Shown here piece by piece: positions 1 through 8,914 of a DNA stretch of 64,000 nucleotides. Positions within the stretch are counted from its first letter, which is position 1, and each line of letters begins with the position of its first letter. Both the position numbers and the translations under genes were made by a program. The stretch covers positions 22,425 to 86,424 of the forward strand of contig NZ_JACAPR010000022.1 in assembly GCF_013385635.1 (NCBI RefSeq), written 5' to 3'. Under the pieces are notes generated by a model that was not told where the DNA came from, ran no database searches, and saw only the letters and a list, made by a program, of their open reading frames with translations. The DNA comes from Pseudomonas gingeri. Its GTDB lineage: Bacteria; Pseudomonadota; Gammaproteobacteria; Pseudomonadales; Pseudomonadaceae.

Positions 1-30
1 ATCAGCCTCGCTACACATCACCGACCTGAA

Positions 31-3000
31 TCAGCTCCCCAGCGGCTTGTCGACATCGTGATAGGTGCCATAGCCGTCGGTGGTCCGCCAGATCACCTTG
101 TGATCGTCATCGATCCACTCCGAGTCGCGGGTCGAGTACTTGAAGTCCTCGGAGCGCCGGTTGCTGCCGTCGCCGATATAGTCCGGGTGATAAGGCTTGT
201 CCTTGATCGTCGAGTGATGGGCCCATTCCTCCCCGCGGAAATCGAACACGCTCTGGTTGGTCGGCGCATCGCGCTGGCCCCAGTCCGACAGGTAGGTCTG
301 CAGCCAGACATAGGCGTCATCGCCACCTGGTTTGAGCAGACCGTCATCCTTGAAGTCCTTGATCTGGTCCCAGTTCTGCATCGACAGCTTGTGCAGCTTG
401 TGTTCCTTGATCGAACCGAGGATCACCCCGACCAGCGACAGTGCGCCACTGAACAGGAAACCGGCCGGCCCGAGCCCGCCGATCACCCGGCCGACCGTAC
501 CGAACAGGCCGGTCACCCCGGCGATCGAACCGACCAGGCCGCTGACCCCGCCGGCCACGCCGAGGGCGCCCTGGGCGATCTTGATATCGTCCTTCTCGCG
601 CACGCCGTCGCGAATGGTCAGGGCACCGCTGGTAATGCCGAGCACGCTGCCGACCACGTCCGCGGTGGCGCCGATGATCTTGATCGCGCTGCCGGCGATG
701 CGCTGCCAGCGGGCCGGTTCCTTGATATTGATGCCGCGCTTTTCCACGCCGCTGATGATGCCGTCCTTGACCTTGTCGATATTGTCGTCGCTGAACAGCC
801 CGGCGCCCTTGTTGAGGGCCTTGCCGGCATTCTTGGCACCGGCATCGCCGTCAAGCATCGAATTGTCGATGGTGTCGAAGATCTTCGACTGGATGTCCTC
901 GCGCTTGAGGTGATCCTTGAGCTTCTCGGCCGCCGCGGCTTTCTGCTCCGGGGTCAGGGCACTGGTGGTGCCGTCGATGCCCGGTACATCGCTGGTCTTG
1001 GGCTTCCAGATATCCGGCAGGGACTTGTCCAGGCCGAGCATCTGGCTGGCTTCGGTGCCCGTGAGCTTGTCGTAGATGTTGCCGCCCAGCTTGGCGAAAT
1101 GGCTGCCGGTGCCGAGGAAGCCGATAAAGTCACCGGCAATCGCCAGGCGCTGTTGCGGCGTGGCACCGAGGGTATCGCCCTTGATCAGTTGATAGACCGC
1201 CCGCGCGCCGCTGATGGTGCCGCCGATGGAGCCGAGGATGCCGGCACTGTTGAGGGTGCCCAGGTGTTCGCGGAAGGCCGACTTCTTCGTCGCGTCCATC
1301 GGCGAGTTGTCGACCACCTTGCTGATGTCCTCGGTGGTGATCTTGCCGTTCTTCTGCCAGATATCCCCGAGTTCAGTGGCCGCCTTGCCGAAGTCGCGGG
1401 CCGAATCCTTGTCCTTGAGCAGGACTTCCTGGACGAACTTCTCGTAGGTATTGAGGCCGTTGCGCGGGATATCGACGCCGGTGGTCTTGAGCACGCTGAT
1501 GGTGGTCAGCGCGACGTCGCGGGTCGCCTGTGCCGTGGCGTCGTCGGAAATCAGGCTGGGGTCCTTCATCAGCTTGTCGATTTCCAGGGTGTAGCTGTCG
1601 ACCTGCAAGTCCTTGAGGAACTGGTCGGCCCTGGCCGGGTCGATGTCCGCCAGGCCCTGGTAGGCCGAGCGGATTTCCTCGCCGGCCAGTTCCGTCTTGC
1701 CGTCCTTCTGCAGGTCGGCGATGTAGTTGATGAAGTTCTCCGACGAGGTGCTGTCCAGCAGCTTCTGGCGGGTCTCGTCGACCTTGGCCTGACCGCCGTC
1801 GACCTTGCCCAGGGCCGCGTCGTGGTGCGACTTGAGGTCGGCCTGGATGCTCTTGTCGGTGAGCAGGGTAGCGATCTGCTCGTCGATGGCCTTGACGTCG
1901 AAGATGTTCTCGCGCACATCGCGGGAGGTGACGCCGATGGCGTCCTGGGCATTGCCGAAGTTGCCGAAGCCGTGCTCGGGAATGATCGACATGCCGTTGT
2001 CGGCCATGTTCTTGGCGTCCAGCGCACGAATGAACCTGGCCCGTGGGTCATCCTTGCCGATGCTGCCGTCCTTCATCCCGGCCCGGTAGTCGTCCACCAG
2101 GCTCTTCATGGTCAGGTCCTGCACCGACAGCGGGTTGCCGTCGTCGCCTTTCTCGGTGGTCGCCAGGCCGTCGACCGTGACGTCCTTGAGCGGCGGCAGG
2201 CCATGGTCGCCGCGCAGCTTGTCGATATCGGTGGTCTGCGCGGCGATATCGTCGCGGTAGCCCGAGATCTGGTCGAACATCTGCGGGTTGCTTTCCTGGG
2301 AGACGACGATCTTCTGCTCGTCGGCGCCCGGCTTGTGATAGGTGAAGGCGATCAGCCCCGGGCCATAATCACCGGCACCGCCGACGCTCATGATGTCTTC
2401 GGTGGACGGCAGGTAATCGTCGGGACCGGCCAGGGTGTAGCCGTCGCCCCTGGCTTTCTCGACACCGGCCAGGGTCTGGCCCTTCTCGCTGTACTGGGCA
2501 AAACTGGTGGGGGTGATGTCCTTGCTCACGGTGACGACCTTGTCGTCGTTGAGGGTGACCTTGAGCACGCCGTCGGCCGGGCTTTCCACCTTCTTGATAT
2601 CGGTGAGTTTCGCGGCATCGCCGTCCTCGCGCACCAGGCCCTGGTTCGGATCGGCCAATGCGCCCTTGATCAGCTCGCCCGCCGGCGTGCCTTCGGTGGC
2701 GGCGAGGCCGTGCAGCAGGTTGTAGTCGGCCGGATTCGCCGCGCCGCTCATCATGTACTTGTGCCCGGCGTCCTCGAAGAAGATCACGCCGGTCTCGGGG
2801 TCCTGGGAATCGACCTTCAGGTGGTCGGCCTTGAAGTCGGTCGGCAGGCTGTTGATTTCCTCATAGCCCTTGGCCTTGCCCTCGGCCAGGGTGTCCTTGA
2901 CCTTGCCGATCGCCGTGTAGGTCTCGAAGGCCCCGGGGGTGATGCCTTCGGCGACCACCTGCACCCGACCGTCCTTGAGGGTGACCTCGAGCACGCCTTC

Positions 3001-3603
3001 GGCAGCGGGATCGACCGACTCGATGGCGTCGAACTTGATCCCGGCTTCGTCCTTGCGCAGCAGTTGCTTGTCGGGATCGGAGAAACTCTCGGCGATGGCC
3101 TTGTAGGCCGGCGTGCCCTGGGCGGCATTGACCGTGTGCAGAAAATCGTAGAGTTGCGTGCCGTGGTCCGGGCCCTGGCCGGGGCGCTCGGCGACGGCAT
3201 GGCCGAAACGCAGGTTGTCGGTGATGTTATAGCCGCCCTGGGCCTCTGCCGCGGCGGATTGGCTGATCTTGTACTGGTTGCCTTCATGCTCGAAGTAGAT
3301 CACCCCGGCCGTGCTGTCTTCGGAAACGATCTTCAGCTTGCTGAAGTCCAGGGGCTCGGGCAGGGCGGTGATGTCCGTGTACTGCTTGGCCTGTTCGTCG
3401 CTGAGTTTTTCCGTGGCCGGTTTGCCCGGCGCCGGCTTGTGGTCGGCGGCGAGGACCTTGAAGTTCTTCAGCGGACCGTCAGCGGGCGCTTCTCCGGCGT
3501 TGCGTGCCAGGTGCCTGACCTTGTCGACCAGGCTGTCGAAGACACTGGGGTTTCTTGAAGAGGATTCGGCGGGAACCGTCGAAGGTTTGTCGAGTTTGAT
3601 CAT
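31..3603 (-). CDS. Large HrpK-like protein (tentative type III translocator/effector class)
   Basis: About 1190 aa from the ATG at 3603 (protein begins MIKLDKPST); the frame stays open to an ATG at 3804, but that extension is low-complexity Arg/Pro/Ser sequence, so I prefer the inner start although its ribosome site is weak. There is no signal peptide. The N-terminal third carries an imperfect repeat: units near residues 75-245 and 245-385 share a 'KL/HLKV..D...GVI.FE..G..Y' segment, a 'D......L.R.D' segment and a 'GVL.VTL.D..V.V....ITP..F' segment, with a more divergent third unit following. The middle is helical and Asp/Lys rich. The C-terminal part has Gly/Ala/Val-rich hydrophobic stretches near residues 790, 970 and 1010-1063 that could insert in membranes. 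This layout recalls HrpK-domain translocators of Pseudomonas type III systems. That family call is from general resemblance and is uncertain; no secretion genes are visible here. Confidence 0.55.
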   Translation of the reverse strand: MIKLDKPSTVPAESSSRNPSVFDSLVDKVRHLARNAGEAPADGPLKNFKVLAADHKPAPGKPATEKLSDEQAKQYTDITALPEPLDFSKLKIVSEDSTAGVIYFEHEGNQYKISQSAAAEAQGGYNITDNLRFGHAVAERPGQGPDHGTQLYDFLHTVNAAQGTPAYKAIAESFSDPDKQLLRKDEAGIKFDAIESVDPAAEGVLEVTLKDGRVQVVAEGITPGAFETYTAIGKVKDTLAEGKAKGYEEINSLPTDFKADHLKVDSQDPETGVIFFEDAGHKYMMSGAANPADYNLLHGLAATEGTPAGELIKGALADPNQGLVREDGDAAKLTDIKKVESPADGVLKVTLNDDKVVTVSKDITPTSFAQYSEKGQTLAGVEKARGDGYTLAGPDDYLPSTEDIMSVGGAGDYGPGLIAFTYHKPGADEQKIVVSQESNPQMFDQISGYRDDIAAQTTDIDKLRGDHGLPPLKDVTVDGLATTEKGDDGNPLSVQDLTMKSLVDDYRAGMKDGSIGKDDPRARFIRALDAKNMADNGMSIIPEHGFGNFGNAQDAIGVTSRDVRENIFDVKAIDEQIATLLTDKSIQADLKSHHDAALGKVDGGQAKVDETRQKLLDSTSSENFINYIADLQKDGKTELAGEEIRSAYQGLADIDPARADQFLKDLQVDSYTLEIDKLMKDPSLISDDATAQATRDVALTTISVLKTTGVDIPRNGLNTYEKFVQEVLLKDKDSARDFGKAATELGDIWQKNGKITTEDISKVVDNSPMDATKKSAFREHLGTLNSAGILGSIGGTISGARAVYQLIKGDTLGATPQQRLAIAGDFIGFLGTGSHFAKLGGNIYDKLTGTEASQMLGLDKSLPDIWKPKTSDVPGIDGTTSALTPEQKAAAAEKLKDHLKREDIQSKIFDTIDNSMLDGDAGAKNAGKALNKGAGLFSDDNIDKVKDGIISGVEKRGINIKEPARWQRIAGSAIKIIGATADVVGSVLGITSGALTIRDGVREKDDIKIAQGALGVAGGVSGLVGSIAGVTGLFGTVGRVIGGLGPAGFLFSGALSLVGVILGSIKEHKLHKLSMQNWDQIKDFKDDGLLKPGGDDAYVWLQTYLSDWGQRDAPTNQSVFDFRGEEWAHHSTIKDKPYHPDYIGDGSNRRSEDFKYSTRDSEWIDDDHKVIWRTTDGYGTYHDVDKPLGS

Positions 3604-3829
3604 GGCGAAGTCCGTGCTAGAGAGGTCCGAGGCAGTTGGCGTTCCAGAAGGGGCTTCTGGTCGGGGCGCACGGTCGGCCCATGGCAGGGCCTGGCGGTGA
3701 TCCGCGGGGTTGCTGCTCCTGGGCGCAGGCGTGCTGCTTCGGCGATGGTAGGTGCTGGAGGAGCCGGCGGGCGGCTTTCTTGGCAACTTCTCACAACGTT
3801 TCACGGCTGTGAAATACGCCTGTCACGAT

Positions 3830-3939
3830 GATCGTTCCCACGCTCTGCGTGGTAACGCCTCACTGGACGCTCTGCGTCCGCTGTCGAAGTGACGCGGAGC
3901 GTCACGGGCTGCATTCCCACGCGGAGTGTGGGAACGATC
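3830..3939. repeat. Dispersed palindromic repeat, GATCGTTCCCACGC family
   Basis: An intergenic element of about 110 bp bounded by inverted ends: it opens with GATCGTTCCCACGC and closes with GTGGGAACGATC. Inside are nested inversions such as GACGCTCTGCGTC and GTGACGCGGAGCGTCAC. Related copies occur at 16636-16899 and 63170-63303 in this window, always between genes. It looks like a REP/BIME-type non-autonomous element and forms strong hairpins, so it may also stop transcription leaving the upstream regulator gene. Confidence 0.75.
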
Positions 3940-3967
3940 ATAAACCCTGGGCTGTTGAGGCTAGACC

Positions 3968-6799
3968 TCAGTAATTGGCCAGGCGCAGGCGCGGCTCGTC
4001 GAGTTGCGCCAGGTCGAGGTTGATCCGCGCGATCCAGAACCGCGCGCCCTGGTGGGTCGCCTCCGCCAGCGCCTGGTACAGCAGCGAATGCGCCAGCGCG
4101 TTGGCGGTGGCGCTGTTCTGCGCGGCACACAAGCGGGCCTTGAGCCGCAGCAGTTCCGGCAGGTACCAGCGTTCGTGGCGACCCTGGGTCAACTGCAGGG
4201 TTTCTTCCAGGACTTCGAGCCCGGCGTTGCCGAGGCCGATGGCCGCCAGGCCAAGGGCATATTCGCCCTGGAAAAAGCTGAACAACGGGCTGTCCGCCTG
4301 CAGGCGCAGCAACCGCAACGCTTCGCCGAGCTGGCGCACACCGCGCTCCGGGTGATCCTGGCGAATCAGCAGGACACTTTCGAAACAGTCGCCGAACAAT
4401 CGCCAGATATGCAGGTCATGCTGGGTCGTGCTGTCCTGCAGCAGGCTCAGGTAACAGGCCGCGCCGGGCAGGTTGTCGGTGAGCAGCGCAATCGGCAGGG
4501 TGCTCATGCAGAGGGTGTACCAGAGCGTCGCCGGGTGGTTGAGCCGCAAGGCCTTTTCGACATTGCTGTCGATGGTGAACAGCGCCTCGTCGACCCGACC
4601 TTCGAGCAGCGAGACATTGGCTTTCAGGCAATAGGCGGCGATGCGCTGGTCGAAGTGTGCCTCGATCACATCCGAGTGCGAGGCGCAGGGGGCACTGATC
4701 GCCTCGTCGATATTCTGTCGTGCGCCGGCCAGGTCGGCCATGTAGAACAGCGCCGTGGCGCGCATGCGCTTGCCCAGCAGCGGGTAGTCGGCGACCCGCT
4801 CCTGTTCGGCCAGCAGGTTGTAGCGCTCGGCCAGCTCCAGCGCATCGCGGTACTGGTTGGCGGCGCAGCGATCGGACCACAATCCCCACAGGGCCTTGAG
4901 CTTGTGCTCGGTGTCGCCGAGCACCAGGGCATCCTCGCGGACCCGCCGCCAGGCCTCCCGCACCGGCTCGCCGGCGCCGTAGGTGAGCATCAGCACGGTG
5001 GCCAGCGCGGTCATCAATTGCATGCGCCGACGCATCGCCAGGTCGTCGCCGCCGGCGTTTTCCGCCAGGCCGCGCTCGACCTGGACCCGGCACTCATTGA
5101 GCAGGCCCAGGCGCAGCCACAGGGGCACCGCCACCAGGGTGATCTCCACGGCCAGCAGGTGCTCGGCCGCGCCATGAGCCCAGTCGAGGGCACTGCGCAG
5201 CGCGTTGATTTCCGGGCCGTACAGGGCGATCCAGGCCGCGGGTGAAAGGCTGTCGAGCTTTTGCCCGGCCTCGGCGAGCAATTGGCGGGTAAACAGCGCA
5301 TGACGCTTGTGCACCCGCGCGGCGTCATCGTGCTCGGCGAGTTTCTCCAGGGCATAGACCCGAGTGGTTTCCAGCAGGCGGTAACGCTTGCCGGCCTCGT
5401 CTTCGCGGGCGCTGAGCAGCGATTTGTCCATCAGGCTTTCCAGCAGCGGCAGGGCATTATAGGCCTCCACGCCCTGCTGACCGATCACCGCCCGCACCGC
5501 CCCCAGGGTGAAGGGGCCGGTAAATACCGCCAGTTGTCGCAACATGCCCTGTTCGGCCGTACTGAGGATCGAATAGGTCCAGTCCAGCGCGGCACTCAGG
5601 CTGCGGTGGCGAGGCAGGGCCGTGCGGCGGCCGGTCATCAGCAGGCGGAAGCTGCCGTCGAGCAGGTTCACCAGGTCCGGGATGCCAAAGGCCCGGACCC
5701 GGGCGGCGGCGATCTCGATCGCCAGCGGGCTGCTGTCGAGTTTGCGGCAGATGGCACACACCGCCGCGACATCGGTGTCATTGAGGATGAAGCCGGGATC
5801 ATGGGCCTGGACCCGCTCGACAAACAGCTGGATCGCCGGATAGGCCTGGGCCTGCGCGGCGTTCAGCGCGCTGTCGGGTGCCGGCAGCGGCAGGGAGTCG
5901 AGGACCTGTACGCATTCTCCGGCAGCCCGCAGGGGCTCGCGACTGGTGGTCAGTACGCAGCAGTGGGGCGCCTGGCGCAACAGCAGTTCGATCAGTCCGG
6001 CAACGGTCTCCAGCACATGCTCGCAGTTATCGAAGACCAGCAGCAGACGACTGCTGTTCAGGGCACTGACCACGCCCTGCAGCGGGTCTTCGGCCATGGC
6101 ATTGAGGTGCAGGGCCGAGGCCAGCATGCCGGGAATCAGGTGCGGCGCGGTGACCGGTGCCAGGTCGATAAAGCAGCTGCCCTGGGGAAACTCGTCGGCC
6201 AGGGCGTTGGCCACCGCCAGGGCGACGGTGGTCTTGCCGATGCCGCCGGGACCGGCCAGGGTCACGAAACGACGACTGAGCACCTGGCCGCGGAGTTCGC
6301 GGATCACCTCGTCACGGCCGATGATCGGCGTCATCAGTCCGGGCAGCCCGGATTTCACTTCCGATTTCACTTCCGATTTCGCCGCCACCACCGCAGGACT
6401 GTTGTCGACGCCGGCGTACTGGGTGCCATATTGGGTAATGGGGGCGACAAAGCGGTACCCGCGGCCCGGTACGGTGGAGATGTAGCCGAAGTTGCCATCA
6501 TCACCGAGGGCACGCCGCAGGGCGACGATCTGTGCCCGCAGGTTGCATTCCTCGACCACCATCTTCGGCCAGGCAAAGGCGATCAATTCGGTCTTCTCCA
6601 GCAACTCCCCGGCCCGTTCGACCATGGCGATCAGCAAGGCCAGGGCCCTACTGCCAAGGGTGACCGGCTCGCCGTCTTTGAGCAGCAGATGCTGTCGCGC
6701 CAGCAGGGTGAAGGGACCAAAACAGACCGCTCCTTGTTGCTGCACGTGGCTGAGGAGGATTACGTCCATGTTTACAGGGCTGCTGTTGCTCAACTTCAT
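3968..6799 (-). CDS. Winged-helix / NTPase / TPR transcriptional regulator
   Basis: About 943 aa from ATG 6799 (MKLSNSS); in-frame ATGs at 6861 and 6886 are also possible and none has a convincing ribosome site. Residues about 26-120 form an OmpR-type winged helix (it contains 'ALALLIAMVERAGELL' and 'GYISTVPGRGYRFVAP', the usual recognition-helix and wing region). A STAND/NB-ARC-like ATPase follows with Walker A GPGGIGKTT near residue 182 and a Walker B-like LLVFDNCEHVL near residue 255. The C-terminal half is helical with TPR-like repeats. Proteins of this build (OmpR-type DNA binding, predicted ATPase, TPR) are large signal-integrating regulators. The gene lies head-to-tail with the HrpK-like gene, separated by the repeat at 3830. 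Its ligand and targets cannot be read from sequence. Confidence 0.85.
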   Translation of the reverse strand: MKLSNSSPVNMDVILLSHVQQQGAVCFGPFTLLARQHLLLKDGEPVTLGSRALALLIAMVERAGELLEKTELIAFAWPKMVVEECNLRAQIVALRRALGDDGNFGYISTVPGRGYRFVAPITQYGTQYAGVDNSPAVVAAKSEVKSEVKSGLPGLMTPIIGRDEVIRELRGQVLSRRFVTLAGPGGIGKTTVALAVANALADEFPQGSCFIDLAPVTAPHLIPGMLASALHLNAMAEDPLQGVVSALNSSRLLLVFDNCEHVLETVAGLIELLLRQAPHCCVLTTSREPLRAAGECVQVLDSLPLPAPDSALNAAQAQAYPAIQLFVERVQAHDPGFILNDTDVAAVCAICRKLDSSPLAIEIAAARVRAFGIPDLVNLLDGSFRLLMTGRRTALPRHRSLSAALDWTYSILSTAEQGMLRQLAVFTGPFTLGAVRAVIGQQGVEAYNALPLLESLMDKSLLSAREDEAGKRYRLLETTRVYALEKLAEHDDAARVHKRHALFTRQLLAEAGQKLDSLSPAAWIALYGPEINALRSALDWAHGAAEHLLAVEITLVAVPLWLRLGLLNECRVQVERGLAENAGGDDLAMRRRMQLMTALATVLMLTYGAGEPVREAWRRVREDALVLGDTEHKLKALWGLWSDRCAANQYRDALELAERYNLLAEQERVADYPLLGKRMRATALFYMADLAGARQNIDEAISAPCASHSDVIEAHFDQRIAAYCLKANVSLLEGRVDEALFTIDSNVEKALRLNHPATLWYTLCMSTLPIALLTDNLPGAACYLSLLQDSTTQHDLHIWRLFGDCFESVLLIRQDHPERGVRQLGEALRLLRLQADSPLFSFFQGEYALGLAAIGLGNAGLEVLEETLQLTQGRHERWYLPELLRLKARLCAAQNSATANALAHSLLYQALAEATHQGARFWIARINLDLAQLDEPRLRLANY

Positions 6800-7617
6800 G
6801 TGGGCACCGTTTATTGAGTTTTCGGCAATCAGGCGCTTGCCTTTGTTGGTACTTGGCATGGTGTACAGGGCGCAGGACACGCCCAAGAGTCAGCTCAGCA
6901 GGCTTCATTTATATGAATGTATTCATGCTACGCAGGCGCATGGGGCCGCTGAGGTGGATCGATCGGCTAGACAGGGGGACGGCCCGACGAGGGCGAGTCG
7001 TTGCCGCAGGCTCGGTGCGGCAGGCAGGGTGGAGAGGCGCGGAACCCGCAAGGGGCGGGTGGCTGCAACAAGGAAACGGACAGGTGGCGTATTACCGGAA
7101 TCAGCGTGCTCATCGTCTTACCCTCCATGGGCGGATCCAGTTCGTCGAGGTCGTTTTCGACCTTTGCCGGGGCAGTGCCAAGGCGGCAACAACAGGATCG
7201 CCGTGAGATGTTGGACCATTAGGAGTCATGATCAACACCTTCGTTCCGCACAATCAATCGGCTTTTCCGGTTCTGCTGAAGCAGTCGGCCGAGGGCTTGC
7301 AACGGAGTTTTTTGTTTGGGATGGAAGAAAGCAGGTTGTGTGCCATTGCGTAAAAAATTGTATCGAAAAAGTAACAATATGAAATTTAAAGTAATAGTTT
7401 CACCACGGTGAATCGCTGAATTTTATTTCGTTCGGGAGCCCGAATCGAACAAATACTTTGTGTTCGGAAAACCGACTGGCTGATGGACGGCGACGCTCGA
7501 AAAGTGTTGCCGGGCAGCCTGACGGCCCGCGGAACAAGATGTCGGGTTTGTGAGCCGTGTCTCATTCGAATTCGCGGGTCGCAGGCGTCAACCGATCAGT
7601 GGAGCGTTTTTTTCAGC
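6800..7617. other. Long intergenic region with an AT-rich island and short dyads
   Basis: No convincing gene: open frames here lack ribosome sites and have odd composition. The stretch from about 7320 to 7480 is markedly richer in A and T than the rest of the window. It includes three dyads of the same 6-2-6 build: ATGAATGTATTCAT (6913-6926), TTCACCACGGTGAA (7399-7412) and TTCGGGAGCCCGAA (7431-7444). The first lies just upstream of the regulator gene and may be its control region. The others are unexplained. Confidence 0.5.
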
Positions 7618-8589
7618 TCAGGGGAACACCTTCAGTTCCTGGAAATTGCGTCCGACAAAGGTCAGCATGTTTTCCGAACCACTGGTCCAGAAGTCATAGT
7701 TGTGCTCACCGGGGCGGGTCGAAAAGCGGTTGGGCACCCCCAGTTTGTTCATTTCGGCATGCAGGACGCTGTTGCCGGTGAAGAAACGATCGTCGGTGCC
7801 GCAATCCAGGTAATACCTGGTCTTCCTGATGTCCTCCAGCGGCAGGGTCTTGAGCAGGTTGAGCGCGTTGTAGCTCAGGTAGTGCGCGTTGATGCGCGCC
7901 TGGCCTTGCAGGCCGACGCCCCAGCCATGGCCATAGCGCCGTTCGTAACCGGCGGTGTCCATGTCGATGATCTGCTCGTCGGTGCGCACCGCGGCGCTCA
8001 TCACGGCGGCGGCACCGAAGCTGTCCGGATGCTTGAAGGCATAGATCAGCGAGCCGAAACCGCCCATGGACAGGCCGCCGATGGCGCGGAAACGTTTCTC
8101 CTTGAGCACCCGGTACTTCTTCTCGATATCGGGCATGAACTCGTTGAAGAACATGTCTTCCCAGCGGAACTGCCCGTCGGCGTCGTTCATGTAGAAGGTC
8201 GCGTACTGGTTGGCCTCGTTACGCAGGGCATCCGGGGTGACCACGATCATCGCCGGGATCTTGCCCGCGCGGATCAGCCGATCCAGCAGGTTGCCCAGGT
8301 TGTCCTGCATGAACCAGTCGTTGTAGCGCCCGTCATCGCCGCCGTGCAGCAGGTAGAGGATCGGATAGGAACGCGTCGACTGCTGATAGTCCGGCGGCAG
8401 GTAGACGCTGTACTTGACGTCCTTGGACAGGATTTTGCTCTTGATCGATGAAGTGTCATCGATGGTGCCCATGTCCGCCCGGGCCGGTGCGACACTGCAC
8501 AGCAGCAACAGGCTCAATAGCAGGCCGGCCAGCAGGGGCCTGGCCGGTGTCCGGGGGAGGGAGTTTTCGTCGAACCACGCAAGCTGCAT
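7618..8589 (-). CDS. Secreted esterase (alpha/beta-hydrolase, esterase D / enterochelin-esterase-like)
   Basis: 323 aa. I chose ATG 8589 because GGAGAG sits at the right distance upstream; an upstream in-frame ATG (8622) has none. Residues about 13-40 form a signal peptide (hydrophobic LLAGLLLSLLLLCSVAPARA, cleavage after ARA), so the enzyme is probably periplasmic or exported. The mature part has the putative-esterase fold: 'YPILYLLHGGDD' gives the oxyanion region, GLSMGG carries the nucleophilic Ser, 'DCGTDD' supplies the likely acid region and 'GEHNYDFW' the catalytic His. The family hydrolyses carboxylic esters (feruloyl, acetyl, enterobactin-like and others); the substrate is not deducible. 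It is a single gene, with more than 300 bp of non-coding DNA on both sides. Confidence 0.85.
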   Translation of the reverse strand: MQLAWFDENSLPRTPARPLLAGLLLSLLLLCSVAPARADMGTIDDTSSIKSKILSKDVKYSVYLPPDYQQSTRSYPILYLLHGGDDGRYNDWFMQDNLGNLLDRLIRAGKIPAMIVVTPDALRNEANQYATFYMNDADGQFRWEDMFFNEFMPDIEKKYRVLKEKRFRAIGGLSMGGFGSLIYAFKHPDSFGAAAVMSAAVRTDEQIIDMDTAGYERRYGHGWGVGLQGQARINAHYLSYNALNLLKTLPLEDIRKTRYYLDCGTDDRFFTGNSVLHAEMNKLGVPNRFSTRPGEHNYDFWTSGSENMLTFVGRNFQELKVFP

Positions 8590-8914
8590 AACACGCTCTC
8601 CGTTCAAGGGAATGAAGGCCACGATGGGTTTCGTGCCGCTGGCAGGGGTCGCAGGTTCCGCGCCAGTGTCGGATCGAGCTGTGGGGATAAGCGATACCGG
8701 AGCCGCGTTCGGTCAATCGGGGATACCTCCCGGCGGGTAGCGGGCGACAGATGGCGGACGCAGACTTACCGGGCAGTCCGCGCATTCGGTCAAGCCACGG
8801 GCCGCGGCGTGCCGGACAGGGCAGCGTCGGCACGCCGGCGTTGCACCGATCTGCGCCACTGTGTAGCAAGGTAGCAGCCCTGTGCTCTACCGGCCTTGGG
8901 CTGCGTGCCTTTGC
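8590..8914. other. Intergenic region between esterase and fusion-enzyme genes
   Basis: I see no gene here. The part next to the esterase start carries its ribosome site (GGAGAG). The only distinct structure is the hairpin listed at 8805-8837. The rest has no obvious promoter consensus or repeat. Confidence 0.5.
8805..8837 (-). terminator. Possible hairpin terminator after the ferredoxin-M24 gene
   Basis: Perfect 10-bp arms, CGGCGTGCCG (8805-8814) and CGGCACGCCG (8828-8837), separated by 13 nt, lie about 80 bp beyond the stop codon of the minus-strand fusion gene. No T-run follows on that strand, so intrinsic termination is only possible, not certain. Confidence 0.35.

Noticed and set aside
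58..3558. Very long open frame on the plus strand opposite the HrpK-like gene
   Set aside because: It is the antisense of a high-GC gene whose codon use leaves the opposite frame open. The product is Val/Gly/Ala/Arg-rich without any domain, and the minus-strand protein has coherent repeats and hydrophobic segments.
6492..7382. Plus-strand open frame covering the start of the ATPase regulator and the intergenic gap
   Set aside because: Half of it is antisense to the winged-helix domain; the rest is Arg-rich with no recognisable domain and no ribosome site.
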